Made by a program: the position numbers and the translations under genes
Assembly (NCBI RefSeq): GCF_900215205.1
Contig: NZ_OBDY01000029.1
Location: 1-64,000, forward strand
DNA length: 64,000 nt
Direction: 5' to 3'
DNA from: Paractinoplanes atraurantiacus
GTDB taxonomy: Bacteria; Actinomycetota; Actinomycetes; Mycobacteriales; Micromonosporaceae
Part shown: positions 16,159 to 24,444 of the stretch, one piece after another
Layout: the number at the start of each line of letters is the position of its first letter
How positions within the stretch are numbered: position 1 is the first letter of the stretch
The notes under the pieces: model-generated
What the model was told of the DNA's origin: nothing
Database searches by the model: none
Seen by the model: only the letters and a program-made list of their open reading frames with translations

Positions 16159-17070
16159 ATGATCGTCACCGTCACCCTGAATCCGGCTCTGGATCTGACG
16201 TACGGCATCGACGCTCTCGTCCCGCACGGCACCCACCGCGTGTCCACCGTCGCCGAACGCCCCGGCGGCAAGGGCCTCAACGTCGCCCGCGTCCTGCACG
16301 CGCTCGGCGAGCCCGTCTTGGCCACCGGCCTCCTGGGCGGCCACACCGGCACCCGGGTGGCGTCCCTTTTGGACACCGCGGGCGTGCCTACTTCTTTCCT
16401 GCCCGTCTCCGGCGAAACCCGCCGCACCGTAGCCGTCGTCGACGGCACCGACGCGACCGGCTTCTGGGAGCCGGGCCCCGTCATCCCACCCGGCGAGTGG
16501 TCCCGCTTCGGAGCCCACTTCCGCGACCTCCTGCCCCGCGCTTCCGTCGTGGCCCTGTGCGGCTCCTTGCCGCCCGGCCTTCCGGACGACGCCTACGCCA
16601 GCCTCATCCACCTCGCCACCGCCGCCGGCGTCCGCACCGTCCTGGACACCAGCGGCCCGCCCCTGCGTCACGGCCTCCGCGCCAGCCCCACCATCACGAA
16701 GCCGAACACCACCGAACTCGCCGAACTAGTCGCCTCCTCCGATGCATCCCCTTCTCTGATTCGCGGGTTGACGACCGGCGCTGTCGTCGTTTCCCGAGGG
16801 CCGGACGGGCTTCTGGCGGTCACGCCGGACGGCGTTCGCTCGTGCGCCCCGCCCGCCGCCTTGGAGGGCAACCCCACCGGCGCCGGCGATGCCTGTGTCG
16901 CCGCCCTGGCCCGCGGACTGCGCGACGGCACAAGATGGCCCGAACTGCTCGCCGACGCCGTCGCACTCTCCGCTGCCGCCGTCGCCTCCCCGGCCGCCGG
17001 CGAGATCGACCCTGAGGTCTACCACCGCACGCTGATGGCCCTCGGCGCTCATTCAGGTGCAACAACATGA
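16159..17070 (+). CDS. 1-phosphofructokinase / tagatose-6-phosphate kinase family enzyme
   Basis: The 303-residue protein is a PfkB-superfamily hexose-phosphate kinase of the FruK/LacC subgroup. The start MIVTVTLNPALDLTYGID and the substrate/phosphate motif GGKGLNVARVLHALGEPV are diagnostic; TKPNTTELAEL and GNPTGAGDACVAALARGL carry the ATP site and catalytic aspartate. With the aldolase that follows, the likely reaction is tagatose-6-phosphate to tagatose-1,6-bisphosphate, although fructose-1-phosphate is equally possible by sequence. I prefer the ATG at 16159 over the GTG at 16147 because the protein then begins exactly like the family and a GAGGG sits 5-6 bases upstream. Confidence 0.87.
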   Translation: MIVTVTLNPALDLTYGIDALVPHGTHRVSTVAERPGGKGLNVARVLHALGEPVLATGLLGGHTGTRVASLLDTAGVPTSFLPVSGETRRTVAVVDGTDATGFWEPGPVIPPGEWSRFGAHFRDLLPRASVVALCGSLPPGLPDDAYASLIHLATAAGVRTVLDTSGPPLRHGLRASPTITKPNTTELAELVASSDASPSLIRGLTTGAVVVSRGPDGLLAVTPDGVRSCAPPAALEGNPTGAGDACVAALARGLRDGTRWPELLADAVALSAAAVASPAAGEIDPEVYHRTLMALGAHSGATT

Positions 17071-17466
17071 GCGCACCAATCACGTCCGCGCAAAAGCGTC
17101 GGCCGCGATGACTGGCGGCCGCGAGGAGCAACAGGCGCGATGGGCGCGGTGGCCGAGGTGGGCGCGATGGGCGCGGTGGCCGAGGTGGCCGAGGTGGGCG
17201 CGGTGGGCGCAGTGAGCGGAGGGCGCGGCAGGCGGAGGGCGCGGTGAGCGGCACGAGCAGCAGGCGCGATGACCGGCGGGCGCGGTGAGCGGCGGGGGCC
17301 GCGAGCGCGGCGGGCAGAGGGCGCGGTGAGCGGCACGAGCAGCAAGCGCGGTGAGCGGCACGAGCAGCAAGCGCGATGACCGGCGGGCGCGGCGGGGGCC
17401 GCGGGCGCGACGGGCGGCGGGCGCGACGAGCAGTGGGTACGAGGACGATTTGTGAGGAGCTTTGAC
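17071..17466. other. G-rich low-complexity gap between kinase and aldolase
   Basis: The top strand is an irregular chain of short units such as GGCGCGATG, GAGGTGGGC and AGCGGCACGAGCAGCAAGCG, most obvious from about 17130 to 17430. Longer near-repeats (GCGGTGAGCGGCACGAGCAG) recur at 17240, 17320 and 17350. Open frames on the bottom strand are proline/arginine/serine nonsense. The last bases hold the aldolase ribosome site GAGGAG. I see no gene here; transcription probably runs through from the kinase, or a promoter is hidden in the repeats. Confidence 0.75.
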
Positions 17467-18390
17467 ATGCTGACACCGACCGGTGAGCTGGTGGCCGCGG
17501 CGCGCGGGAATGGTGGTGCTGCCGGGGCGTTCAATGTGATCACGGTTGAGCATGCTGAGGCGATCGTGACCGGGGCCGAGGACGCGGGGCTCCCCGTGAT
17601 CCTTCAGATCAGCGAGAACGCCGTTCGCTTTCATCATGGGCGGCTCGCTCCCATCGCCGCCGCCGCGCGGGCGGTGGCTGAGGCCGCCGCGGTGCCGGTG
17701 GGTTTGCATCTCGATCATGTCGAGGATTCGGCGCTTGTCGACGCTGCCCTCGTCAACGGGTTCGGGTCGGTGATGGTTGATGCCTCGAAGCTGCCGTACG
17801 AGCGGAACGTCGCTTTCACCGCCGCCGCGGTTCGGCGCTGTCACGCGGCCGGGCTCTGGGTGGAGAGCGAGCTCGGCGAGGTCGGCGGCAAGGACGGTGC
17901 GCACGCGCCGGGCGTACGGACGGATCCACTTCAAGCCGCCGCCTTCGTGGCCGCGACCGGTGTCGACGGGCTGGCCGTGGCCGTCGGCTCCTCGCATGCC
18001 ATGACCAGCCGGACGGCCGCGCTCGACCACGAGCTGATCGCCCGGCTGCGGGTGGCCGCCGGCGTGCCGCTCGTGCTGCACGGCTCCTCGGGGGTGCCCG
18101 CCGCGGAGCTGGCCGCCGCCGTCCGCGCCGGCATGGCGAAGGTCAACATCGGGACGGCCCTCAACCTGGCCTTCACCGGCGCCGTCCGTACCACCCTCGG
18201 TGACCGGCCCGACCTGGTCGATCCCCGCCGCTATCTGGCCCCGGCCCGGACCGCCATGGCCGCCACGGTCGCCGAGTCGCTGCGCCTGCTGGCCGCCCCG
18301 GATTTTGAGCTGCTCAAAAACACCGTTAAAGCTCACACCTATTCAAGTCTGACCGATTTGTCAGATGAGCTGCCCGCAGCAGAGGGTTGA
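17467..18390 (+). CDS. Class II (zinc) ketose-bisphosphate aldolase, GatY/KbaY-like
   Basis: The 307-residue enzyme splits tagatose- or fructose-1,6-bisphosphate into dihydroxyacetone phosphate and glyceraldehyde-3-phosphate. The catalytic Asp and zinc His are in GLHLDHVED, further metal/phosphate residues in ESELGEVGGKDG, VGSSHAM and VLHGSSGV, and the phosphate end in KVNIGTALNLAF. The ATG at 17467 has GAGGAG seven bases upstream, better than the GTG at 17452. The last 30 codons (from about 18300) are unlike the family, are AT-richer and contain a palindrome and a promoter-like motif for the next gene, so the protein seems to have a non-homologous tail. It completes the sugar pathway of the locus. 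Confidence 0.87.
   Translation: MLTPTGELVAAARGNGGAAGAFNVITVEHAEAIVTGAEDAGLPVILQISENAVRFHHGRLAPIAAAARAVAEAAAVPVGLHLDHVEDSALVDAALVNGFGSVMVDASKLPYERNVAFTAAAVRRCHAAGLWVESELGEVGGKDGAHAPGVRTDPLQAAAFVAATGVDGLAVAVGSSHAMTSRTAALDHELIARLRVAAGVPLVLHGSSGVPAAELAAAVRAGMAKVNIGTALNLAFTGAVRTTLGDRPDLVDPRRYLAPARTAMAATVAESLRLLAAPDFELLKNTVKAHTYSSLTDLSDELPAAEG
18303..18359 (+). promoter_or_regulatory. Palindrome and FliA-like promoter before the chemoreceptor
   Basis: TTTTGAGC and GCTCAAAA (18303-18319, one-base centre) form a perfect 8-bp palindrome. Downstream, CTCA (18332-18335), 16 bases, ACCGATTT (18352-18359) resemble the sigma28/FliA pattern with a GCCGATAA-type -10. Start of transcription would be about 45 bases before the chemoreceptor ATG. 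Both lie within the aldolase 3' coding end. Confidence 0.45.
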
Positions 18391-18409
18391 CGACTGACAC
18401 GAGGCACCT

Positions 18410-20038
18410 ATGACGACGAGCATGTCCCAGCCGGCCGGCAACGCGGTGACGCGGTGGTTCGCCAATCTGAGGATCAACAGCAAGATCGGGGTGCTGGTCG
18501 CAGTGCTGGCCGTGGCCGCGCTCGGCGTGGGCGTCATCGGCATCAACCGGATGGGCACGCTGAACGACGAGCTCACGGCGATGAAGACCAAGCACGTCGA
18601 GAGCATGGCGAACCTGCTCGGCGTCCAGGGCGGCATGTCGGACATGTACCGCGAGATGCTCATCTACAGCCTCGGCGCCAGCGCGGCCGACAAAGCCGAC
18701 GCGGTGACGCAGTCCAAGGCCGCGGACGCCGAGATCGACGCGTCGCTCGGCGCCTACGCCGCCGCGGCGTCGGGCTCGGCCACCCGGCAGACCGCCGTGG
18801 CGACACTCAACGAAGGCTTCGCGACCTATCGTGAGCTGCGGAACGTGCTCTTCTTCCGCGAGACGGCGCCGGCCGGGTTCACCATGCCGACCGATGTCGG
18901 TGCCGCCTTCGACAAGGCGGAGAACGCGGTCAACGACACCGTCGACCAGCTGCGGGAGCTGGAGAAGAGCGAGGCCAACGCGCGGGCCGAGAAGGCGTCG
19001 GCCGCCTACTCCTCGGCCCGGACCTGGGTGATCGTGGCCATCGCGGTCGGGCTGGTGCTGGCGCTGCTGCTGGCGTACATCATCTCGTCGTCGATCAAGC
19101 GCCAGGTCACCTCGGTGGGCAACGCGCTGCGCGCGCTCGCCGCCAACGATCTGACCACGTCGGCGACCGTGTACGGGCAGGACGAGATCGGCCGGATGGC
19201 GATCGCCGTCAACGAGGCCCGCGACGGGCTGCGGCACACCCTCAACGAGGTCACCGCGACCGCCGCCACCCTGGCCGCGGCCGGCGCCGACCTGTCCGAC
19301 GCCAACCAGGAGATCTCCGCCCACGCGCGGGAGGCGGCTGCGCAGGCCGACATGGTGTCCTCGGCCGCCGACCAGGTCTCGGTCAACGTGTCGACCGTGG
19401 CGGCCGGGTCGGAGGAGATGGGCGCGTCGATCCGGGAGATCAGCCAGAACGCCAACGACGCCGTGCAGGTGGCCGCTCAGGCCGTGGGGGTCGCCGAGGC
19501 CACCAACCGGACCGTGTCGAAGCTGGGCGAGAGCTCGGCCGAGATCGGCAACGTGGTCAAGACGATCACCGCGATCGCCGAGCAGACGAACCTGCTGGCC
19601 CTCAACGCGACCATCGAGGCCGCCCGGGCCGGCGAGACCGGCAAGGGCTTCGCGGTGGTCGCGGGCGAGGTCAAGGATCTGGCCCAGGAGACGGCCAAGG
19701 CGACCGAGGACATCTCGCGGCGGGTCGAGGCGATCCAGGCCGACACGTCCAGCGCGGTCGACGCGATCGCGGAGATCAGCCGGATCATCGCCAAGATCAA
19801 TGACTACCAGGTGACGATCGCGTCGGCGGTCGAGGAGCAGACGGCCACCACCGGCGAGATGACCCGCAGCGTCGGGGACGCGTCCGGCGGCACGACCGAC
19901 ATCGCCTCCAACATCACCGGCGTGGCCAACGCGGCCCAGTCGACGACCGCGGCCCTGGCCCGGGCCACGATGACTGTCGACAACCTGTCGCGGGTGTCGT
20001 CGGAGCTTCAGGTGGTGGTCGGCCGGTTCCGCCTCTGA
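18410..20038 (+). CDS. Methyl-accepting chemotaxis protein
   Basis: The 542-residue chemoreceptor senses a ligand outside the cell and controls CheA/CheW. It has a first membrane helix at about 28-48 (VLVAVLAVAALGVGVIGI), an extracytoplasmic four-helix-bundle-like domain to about 205, a second helix (VIVAIAVGLVLALLLAYII), a HAMP segment to about 275 and a long signalling coiled coil. The kinase-contact hairpin is clear: AEQTNLLALNATIEAARAGE followed by GFAVVAGEVKDLA. No C-terminal CheR-binding pentapeptide is present. It is the only motility gene in the window, so it is an orphan receptor. It ends 31 bp inside the convergent membrane-protein gene. The FliA-like motif upstream fits a motility regulon. 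Confidence 0.93.
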   Translation: MTTSMSQPAGNAVTRWFANLRINSKIGVLVAVLAVAALGVGVIGINRMGTLNDELTAMKTKHVESMANLLGVQGGMSDMYREMLIYSLGASAADKADAVTQSKAADAEIDASLGAYAAAASGSATRQTAVATLNEGFATYRELRNVLFFRETAPAGFTMPTDVGAAFDKAENAVNDTVDQLRELEKSEANARAEKASAAYSSARTWVIVAIAVGLVLALLLAYIISSSIKRQVTSVGNALRALAANDLTTSATVYGQDEIGRMAIAVNEARDGLRHTLNEVTATAATLAAAGADLSDANQEISAHAREAAAQADMVSSAADQVSVNVSTVAAGSEEMGASIREISQNANDAVQVAAQAVGVAEATNRTVSKLGESSAEIGNVVKTITAIAEQTNLLALNATIEAARAGETGKGFAVVAGEVKDLAQETAKATEDISRRVEAIQADTSSAVDAIAEISRIIAKINDYQVTIASAVEEQTATTGEMTRSVGDASGGTTDIASNITGVANAAQSTTAALARATMTVDNLSRVSSELQVVVGRFRL

Positions 20039-21609
20039 AAGGCCGGGCCCGGCTGGGCGGTGCGGTGGTCCAGGACGGCTGCGGTGGCCAGGGCCGCCGA
20101 CCACACGACCAGGGAGATCAGGGCCAGGGTCAGGCCGTGTTCGGCGCCGTGCCGGAGCCAGGCCACGGCGACGCCGGTCTGAACGACGGCGAAGACGGCG
20201 AACACGGCTGCCGTACGCAGGAGCCAGCGGCCCGCGCCGGCCATCCGGTTCATGGCGATCGGCGTGACCACCAGGACGCAGAGCAGGGCCACGAAACCGG
20301 TCACCGCCACCGACAGGACCGGAAAGGCGAAAAGGACCGAGGACGGGTCCGTACGGCCCCACTCCGCGAACAACAGCACGAACGGCCCGGCCGCCAGCTG
20401 CGGCACCAGGAACCAGGCCCAGTGCGGGCTCCCGCCGGCCCGCGCGTTCGCCGCGACCGCCGCCCCCGTGGCGGCCAGGCCCGCGAACAGCAAGCCGATC
20501 CCGACCGCGAAGAGCACGTCCGCCGAGCGGTAGGAGTCGGTGATGTCGTTCAGGGCGGGCGCCGGCACCGCCGCCGCCCGCGACGTCGCCGGGAAGCCGA
20601 TCCGCGTCCAGGTGCCGGCCGCGTCGCGCACGGCGAAGCCGTCCCGCACGTTCGCCACCACCACGACGTGCCCGCCCGACGGCAGGTCCCGCACGACGAT
20701 CGACCGGCCGCTGAGCTGCCCGTCGCGGTTGTAGACGTCGCCGTACTCGCGGTAGAGCGCCTCCCGCTCCTCCTCGCTCAGCCGCCAGTCGTCGGCCCAC
20801 GTCCGGCCGTCGGTGGTCATCTGGACCGCCAGCTCCCCTCGTACCAACCGGTAACACGTCTGCGGCTGAGCCTTGGAGCAGTCCGAGAGCCGGGGCTGGG
20901 TGACCTTCTCCTGGTAGCCGGGCGGCACCGCCGACGGCATCCAGGTGTGCCCGCCGTCGCGGCTGACCGACCAGTCGACCGCCCGGTACGGCTGCTCGTT
21001 CGCCCCCGCGTACAGGGCCCCGCCGATCGACTCCACCGCATCGGCCGACGGGCTCTCCGGCGCACTGGTCGCAACGACCCCGACGAGCGCGACCGGCAGC
21101 AGCACTCCCACCCGGGCCGCGCGCCACCACCGCCCGCCTGTCGCGGCGAAGGAGGAAGAGGAGACCGCGGCGGAGGAGGAAGAGGGGGCCGCGGAGGAGG
21201 ACGCCGCGGGCGAGGAGGCGGCGGAGAAGGAATGGCGAAAAGCCCAGTAGGCCACCCCGAGAAACGGGAGCGTGATCAGATCCGTCAGGTCGGTCCGGAA
21301 CTCGGTGGCCCGCAGCAGCGACCATGCGCTTGAGGCGGTCGTGGTCGCGTACGGCCAAGCCTTGACCAGAGCGAAACCCACACCCACCGTGACCGTCGCG
21401 ACCGGCCCGACCCGCTTGTCCTTGAGGAACGGGGTGAGCAGGACGGCCAGCAGCGCCGGCGCCATGACCAGGCCGGCCGCGTCGCTCAGCTTGCCGGTGA
21501 GCCAGCTCGGGTGCGCGGCCTTGAGGTAGTGGTCGTTGAGCAGCAGCAGACCCAGCCCGAGCACCGTGACGGGATGGATCAGCCAGCTGAAGGCGACGCG
21601 TCTCACCAC
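20008..21609 (-). CDS. Multi-pass membrane protein with a BNR-like exported domain
   Basis: I do not recognise a named family for this 533-residue protein. The N-terminal part has four hydrophobic segments (from VTVLGLGLLLLNDHYL) and a serine/alanine-rich linker at about 120-155 (SSPAASSSAAPSSSSAAVSS). A hydrophilic, probably exported domain follows, with VDWSVSRDGGHTWMPS and MTTDGRTWADDW, which resemble BNR/Asp-box beta-propeller repeats, and then about five more membrane helices. The start is a GTG at 21609. It overlaps the chemoreceptor's 3' end by 31 bp in convergent orientation. It could be a surface sensor or adhesion protein, but nothing proves that. Confidence 0.75.
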   Translation of the reverse strand: MVRRVAFSWLIHPVTVLGLGLLLLNDHYLKAAHPSWLTGKLSDAAGLVMAPALLAVLLTPFLKDKRVGPVATVTVGVGFALVKAWPYATTTASSAWSLLRATEFRTDLTDLITLPFLGVAYWAFRHSFSAASSPAASSSAAPSSSSAAVSSSSFAATGGRWWRAARVGVLLPVALVGVVATSAPESPSADAVESIGGALYAGANEQPYRAVDWSVSRDGGHTWMPSAVPPGYQEKVTQPRLSDCSKAQPQTCYRLVRGELAVQMTTDGRTWADDWRLSEEEREALYREYGDVYNRDGQLSGRSIVVRDLPSGGHVVVVANVRDGFAVRDAAGTWTRIGFPATSRAAAVPAPALNDITDSYRSADVLFAVGIGLLFAGLAATGAAVAANARAGGSPHWAWFLVPQLAAGPFVLLFAEWGRTDPSSVLFAFPVLSVAVTGFVALLCVLVVTPIAMNRMAGAGRWLLRTAAVFAVFAVVQTGVAVAWLRHGAEHGLTLALISLVVWSAALATAAVLDHRTAQPGPAFQRRNRPTTT

Positions 21610-21669
21610 TACAAGATCGCGTCACCGCGTCACGGCACGGACACGCAGCAGTATCGATGTCGACAGAGA

Positions 21670-21707
21670 AAAAGCCCGGCCGGTCCGTGAAAGGACCGGC
21701 CGGGCTT
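21670..21707 (-). terminator. katG terminator
   Basis: AAAGCCCGGCCGGTCC and its exact complement form a 16-bp stem with a GTGAAA loop (top-strand reading). On the bottom strand it is followed by a short T-rich stretch, so it is an intrinsic terminator 15 bp after the katG stop. Confidence 0.92.
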
Positions 21708-21721
21708 TCTGGAAGAACAGG

Positions 21722-23959
21722 TCAGACGAGGTCGTAGCGGTCGAGCTCCATGACCTTGGTCCAGGCCGCGACGAAGTCGTTGACGAACTTCTCGGTGGCG
21801 TCGGAGCTGGCGTAGACCTCGGCGAGGGCGCGCAGCTGCGAGTTGGAGCCGAAGATGAGGTCGACCGCGGTGGCGGTCCACTTCACCTGGTCGGTGGCCA
21901 GGTCGCGGATCTCGTAGACGTGCTCGCCGCTCTCCGCCGCCTTCCACTTGGTGCCCGGGGAGAGCAGGTTGGCGAAGAAGTCGTTGGTCAGCACGCCCGG
22001 CTTGCCGGTGAGCACGCCGTGCTGGGCGCCACCGAAGTTGTTGCCGAGGGCGCGCAGGCCACCGATCAGCACGGTCATCTCGGGCGCGGTCAGGTTGAGC
22101 ATGTACGCGCGGTCGACCAGCAGGATCTCGGGCTGGGTCTTCTCGCCGGGGCGCAGGTAGTTGCGGAAACCGTCGGCGCGGGGCTCGAGGACCTTGAACG
22201 ACTCGACGTCGGTCTGCTCCTGCGTGGCGTCGGTGCGGCCCGGGTGGAACGGCACGGTGACCTTGACGCCGGCGTCGGCCGCCGCCTTCTCCACCGCGGC
22301 CGAGCCGGCCAGCACGATCAGGTCGGCCACCGAGATCTGGGCACCGCCGGCCGCGTTGAACTCCTGCGCGATGGCCTCGATCTTGGTCAGCGCGGCCGCG
22401 ACCGGCTGGTTGACCTCCCAGCTGCGCTGGGGCTCGAGGCGGATGCGGGCGCCGTTGGCGCCACCGCGCTTGTCGGTCGAGCGGAAGGTCGCGGCCGACG
22501 CCCACGCGAGCTGGACGAGCTCGGAGACGGACAGGCCCGACTCGAGGACCTTGGCCTTGAGAGCCGCGATGTCGGCCTCGCCGACCAGGGCGCCCTCGGC
22601 GGCCGGGACCGGGTCCTGCCACAGCTGGGCCTCGGGGACCCACGGGCCGAGGAAGCGGGCGACCGGGCCCATGTCACGGTGCAGCAGCTTGTACCAGGCC
22701 TTGGCGAACGCGAGGCGGAACTCCTCGGGGTTCTCCAGGAAACGGCGGGAGATCTTCTCGTACGCCGGGTCGACGCGCAGCGACAGGTCGGTCGTCAGCA
22801 TCGTCGGGCGGTGCTTCTTCTCCGGGTCGAACGCGTCCGGGATGATCTCGTCGGTGGTCTTGGCCACGTACTGCTTGGCGCCGCCGGGGCTGGTGGTGAG
22901 CTCCCACTCGTAGCCGAAGAGGATCTCGAAGAAGCGGTTGCTCCACTGGGTCGGCTTGTCGGTCCAGGTCACCTCGAGGCCGGAGGTGATCTGGTCGGGG
23001 CCCTTGCCGCTGCCGTGGGTGCTCAGCCAGCCCAGGCCCTGCGCCTCGATCGGGGCACCCTCGGGCTCGGGGCCGACGTGGCCGTCGGCGACACCGGCGC
23101 CGTGGGTCTTGCCGAAGGTGTGGCCGCCGGCGATCAGCGCGACGGTCTCCTCGTCGTTCATCGCCATGCGGGCGAAGGTCTCACGGATGAAGTGCGCCGC
23201 CGCGGCCGGGTCGGCCGAGCCCTTCGGGCCCTCGGGGTTGACGTAGATGAGGCCCATCTCGGTGGCGCCGACGCCCTCGGCCATCGTCTTCTCGGAGGCG
23301 TAGCGCTCGTCGCCGAGCCAGGTGTCCTCGGGACCCCAGAAGATCTCCTCGGGCTCCCACGTGTCGACGCGGCCGAAGCCGAAGCCGAAGGTCTGGAAGC
23401 CCATGTCCTCCAGGGCCACGTTGCCGGCCAGCACCAGCAGGTCGGCCCAGGAGATCTTCTGGCCGTACTTCTGCTTGACCGGCCAGAGCAGGCGGCGGGC
23501 CTTGTCGAGGTTGGCGTTGTCGGGCCAGCTGTTGAGCGGGGCGAACCGCTGGCCGCCGTCGCCGGCGCCGCCACGGCCGTCCTGGATGCGGTAGGTGCCC
23601 GCGGCGTGCCAGCTCATGCGGATCATGAGGCCGCCGTAGTGGCCGAAGTCGGCCGGCCACCACTCCTGCGACGAGTGCAGGGTCTCGGCGATGTCGCGCT
23701 TGAGGGCCTCGACGTCGAGCTTGGCGAACTCCTTGGCGTACTCGAACGCGGGGCCGAGCGGGTTGGCCTTGGACGAGTGGGCGTGCAGGACCGACAGGTC
23801 GAGCTGGTTGGGCCACCAGTCGCGGTTGGTGCGCGGGCGCCCGCCGGTCTTCGGGGCCGGCGAGTCGATCGCCGGGTTCTCGCTCTCACTGCCGTGGGCG
23901 GTGACGGAGTCGTGCGCGACCGGGCAACCGCCGGACTTCGGGTCGAAGGTGTCGCTCAT
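21722..23959 (-). CDS. katG: Catalase-peroxidase
   Basis: The 745-residue haem enzyme destroys hydrogen peroxide and has peroxidase activity. The distal site RMSWHAAGTYR (near residue 115) supplies Trp, His and Arg. The Tyr in GLIYVNPEG and the Met in ARMAMNDEET complete the Trp-Tyr-Met crosslink needed for catalase activity, and the proximal histidine is in AGGHTFGKTHG. The C-terminal half is the usual degenerate second peroxidase domain. Length is normal. The ATG at 23959 has GGAAGG upstream and overlaps the last base of the furA stop, so furA-katG is one operon, as in mycobacteria and Streptomyces. A strong terminator ends the unit. Confidence 0.97.
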   Translation of the reverse strand: MSDTFDPKSGGCPVAHDSVTAHGSESENPAIDSPAPKTGGRPRTNRDWWPNQLDLSVLHAHSSKANPLGPAFEYAKEFAKLDVEALKRDIAETLHSSQEWWPADFGHYGGLMIRMSWHAAGTYRIQDGRGGAGDGGQRFAPLNSWPDNANLDKARRLLWPVKQKYGQKISWADLLVLAGNVALEDMGFQTFGFGFGRVDTWEPEEIFWGPEDTWLGDERYASEKTMAEGVGATEMGLIYVNPEGPKGSADPAAAAHFIRETFARMAMNDEETVALIAGGHTFGKTHGAGVADGHVGPEPEGAPIEAQGLGWLSTHGSGKGPDQITSGLEVTWTDKPTQWSNRFFEILFGYEWELTTSPGGAKQYVAKTTDEIIPDAFDPEKKHRPTMLTTDLSLRVDPAYEKISRRFLENPEEFRLAFAKAWYKLLHRDMGPVARFLGPWVPEAQLWQDPVPAAEGALVGEADIAALKAKVLESGLSVSELVQLAWASAATFRSTDKRGGANGARIRLEPQRSWEVNQPVAAALTKIEAIAQEFNAAGGAQISVADLIVLAGSAAVEKAAADAGVKVTVPFHPGRTDATQEQTDVESFKVLEPRADGFRNYLRPGEKTQPEILLVDRAYMLNLTAPEMTVLIGGLRALGNNFGGAQHGVLTGKPGVLTNDFFANLLSPGTKWKAAESGEHVYEIRDLATDQVKWTATAVDLIFGSNSQLRALAEVYASSDATEKFVNDFVAAWTKVMELDRYDLV

Positions 23960-24378
23960 CAGTTTCCTTCCGAACAGTCGGGGCAGGTGCCCCAGTAGAC
24001 GACTTCCGCCTCGTCGACCACGAAGCCGTGATCGTCGGACGCGGTGAGACAGGGGGCATGGCCGACGGCGCACGCGACATCCGCGATCGCGCCGCAGGAC
24101 CGGCAGACGACGTGGTGGTGGTTGTCGCCGACCCGCGTCTCGTAGCGCGCCGTGGCGCCGCGAGGCTGGATGCGGCGCACCAGACCGGCGTCGGTGAGCA
24201 CACGCAGTACGTCATACACCGCCTGGTGCGACACCGTGGGGAGATCCGCTCGAACGAGCGAGATCACCGCGTCGGTGTCGACGTGTGGGTGGTCACGCAG
24301 CGCGGCCAGCACCGCCAGACGGGGACGGGTGACACGCAGCGAGACCGCCCGAAGCCGTGCTTCGAAGCCGTCCGCCAT
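23959..24378 (-). CDS. furA: Fur-family peroxide-responsive repressor (FurA/CatR)
   Basis: The 139-residue metalloregulator represses the furA-katG operon until peroxide oxidises it. The winged helix is at about 10-85 (LRVTRPRLAVLAALRDHPHV, then VSHQAVYDVLRVLTDAGLV). The metal-sensing segment NHHHVVCRSCG and the C-terminal CPDC supply the zinc cysteines and sensor histidines. Its stop codon overlaps the katG start. The ATG at 24378 lies only a few bases after the predicted transcription start, so the message may be almost leaderless. Confidence 0.93.
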   Translation of the reverse strand: MADGFEARLRAVSLRVTRPRLAVLAALRDHPHVDTDAVISLVRADLPTVSHQAVYDVLRVLTDAGLVRRIQPRGATARYETRVGDNHHHVVCRSCGAIADVACAVGHAPCLTASDDHGFVVDEAEVVYWGTCPDCSEGN

Positions 24379-24385
24379 GCGACGA

Positions 24386-24415
24386 ACAGTAGTCCACTTT
24401 TCTGGAACAGATCAA
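24386..24415 (-). promoter_or_regulatory. furA promoter with candidate FurA box
   Basis: On the bottom strand TTGATC (24415-24410), 18 bases and TACTGT (24391-24386) form a promoter. The spacer contains TTCCAGAAAAGTGGA, with a TCCA/TGGA dyad, and resembles the AT-rich FurA-box region known upstream of mycobacterial furA (from memory). Confidence 0.6.
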
Positions 24416-24444
24416 GTTTTCGGCGCGGCGTGGTGACGCCTAAC

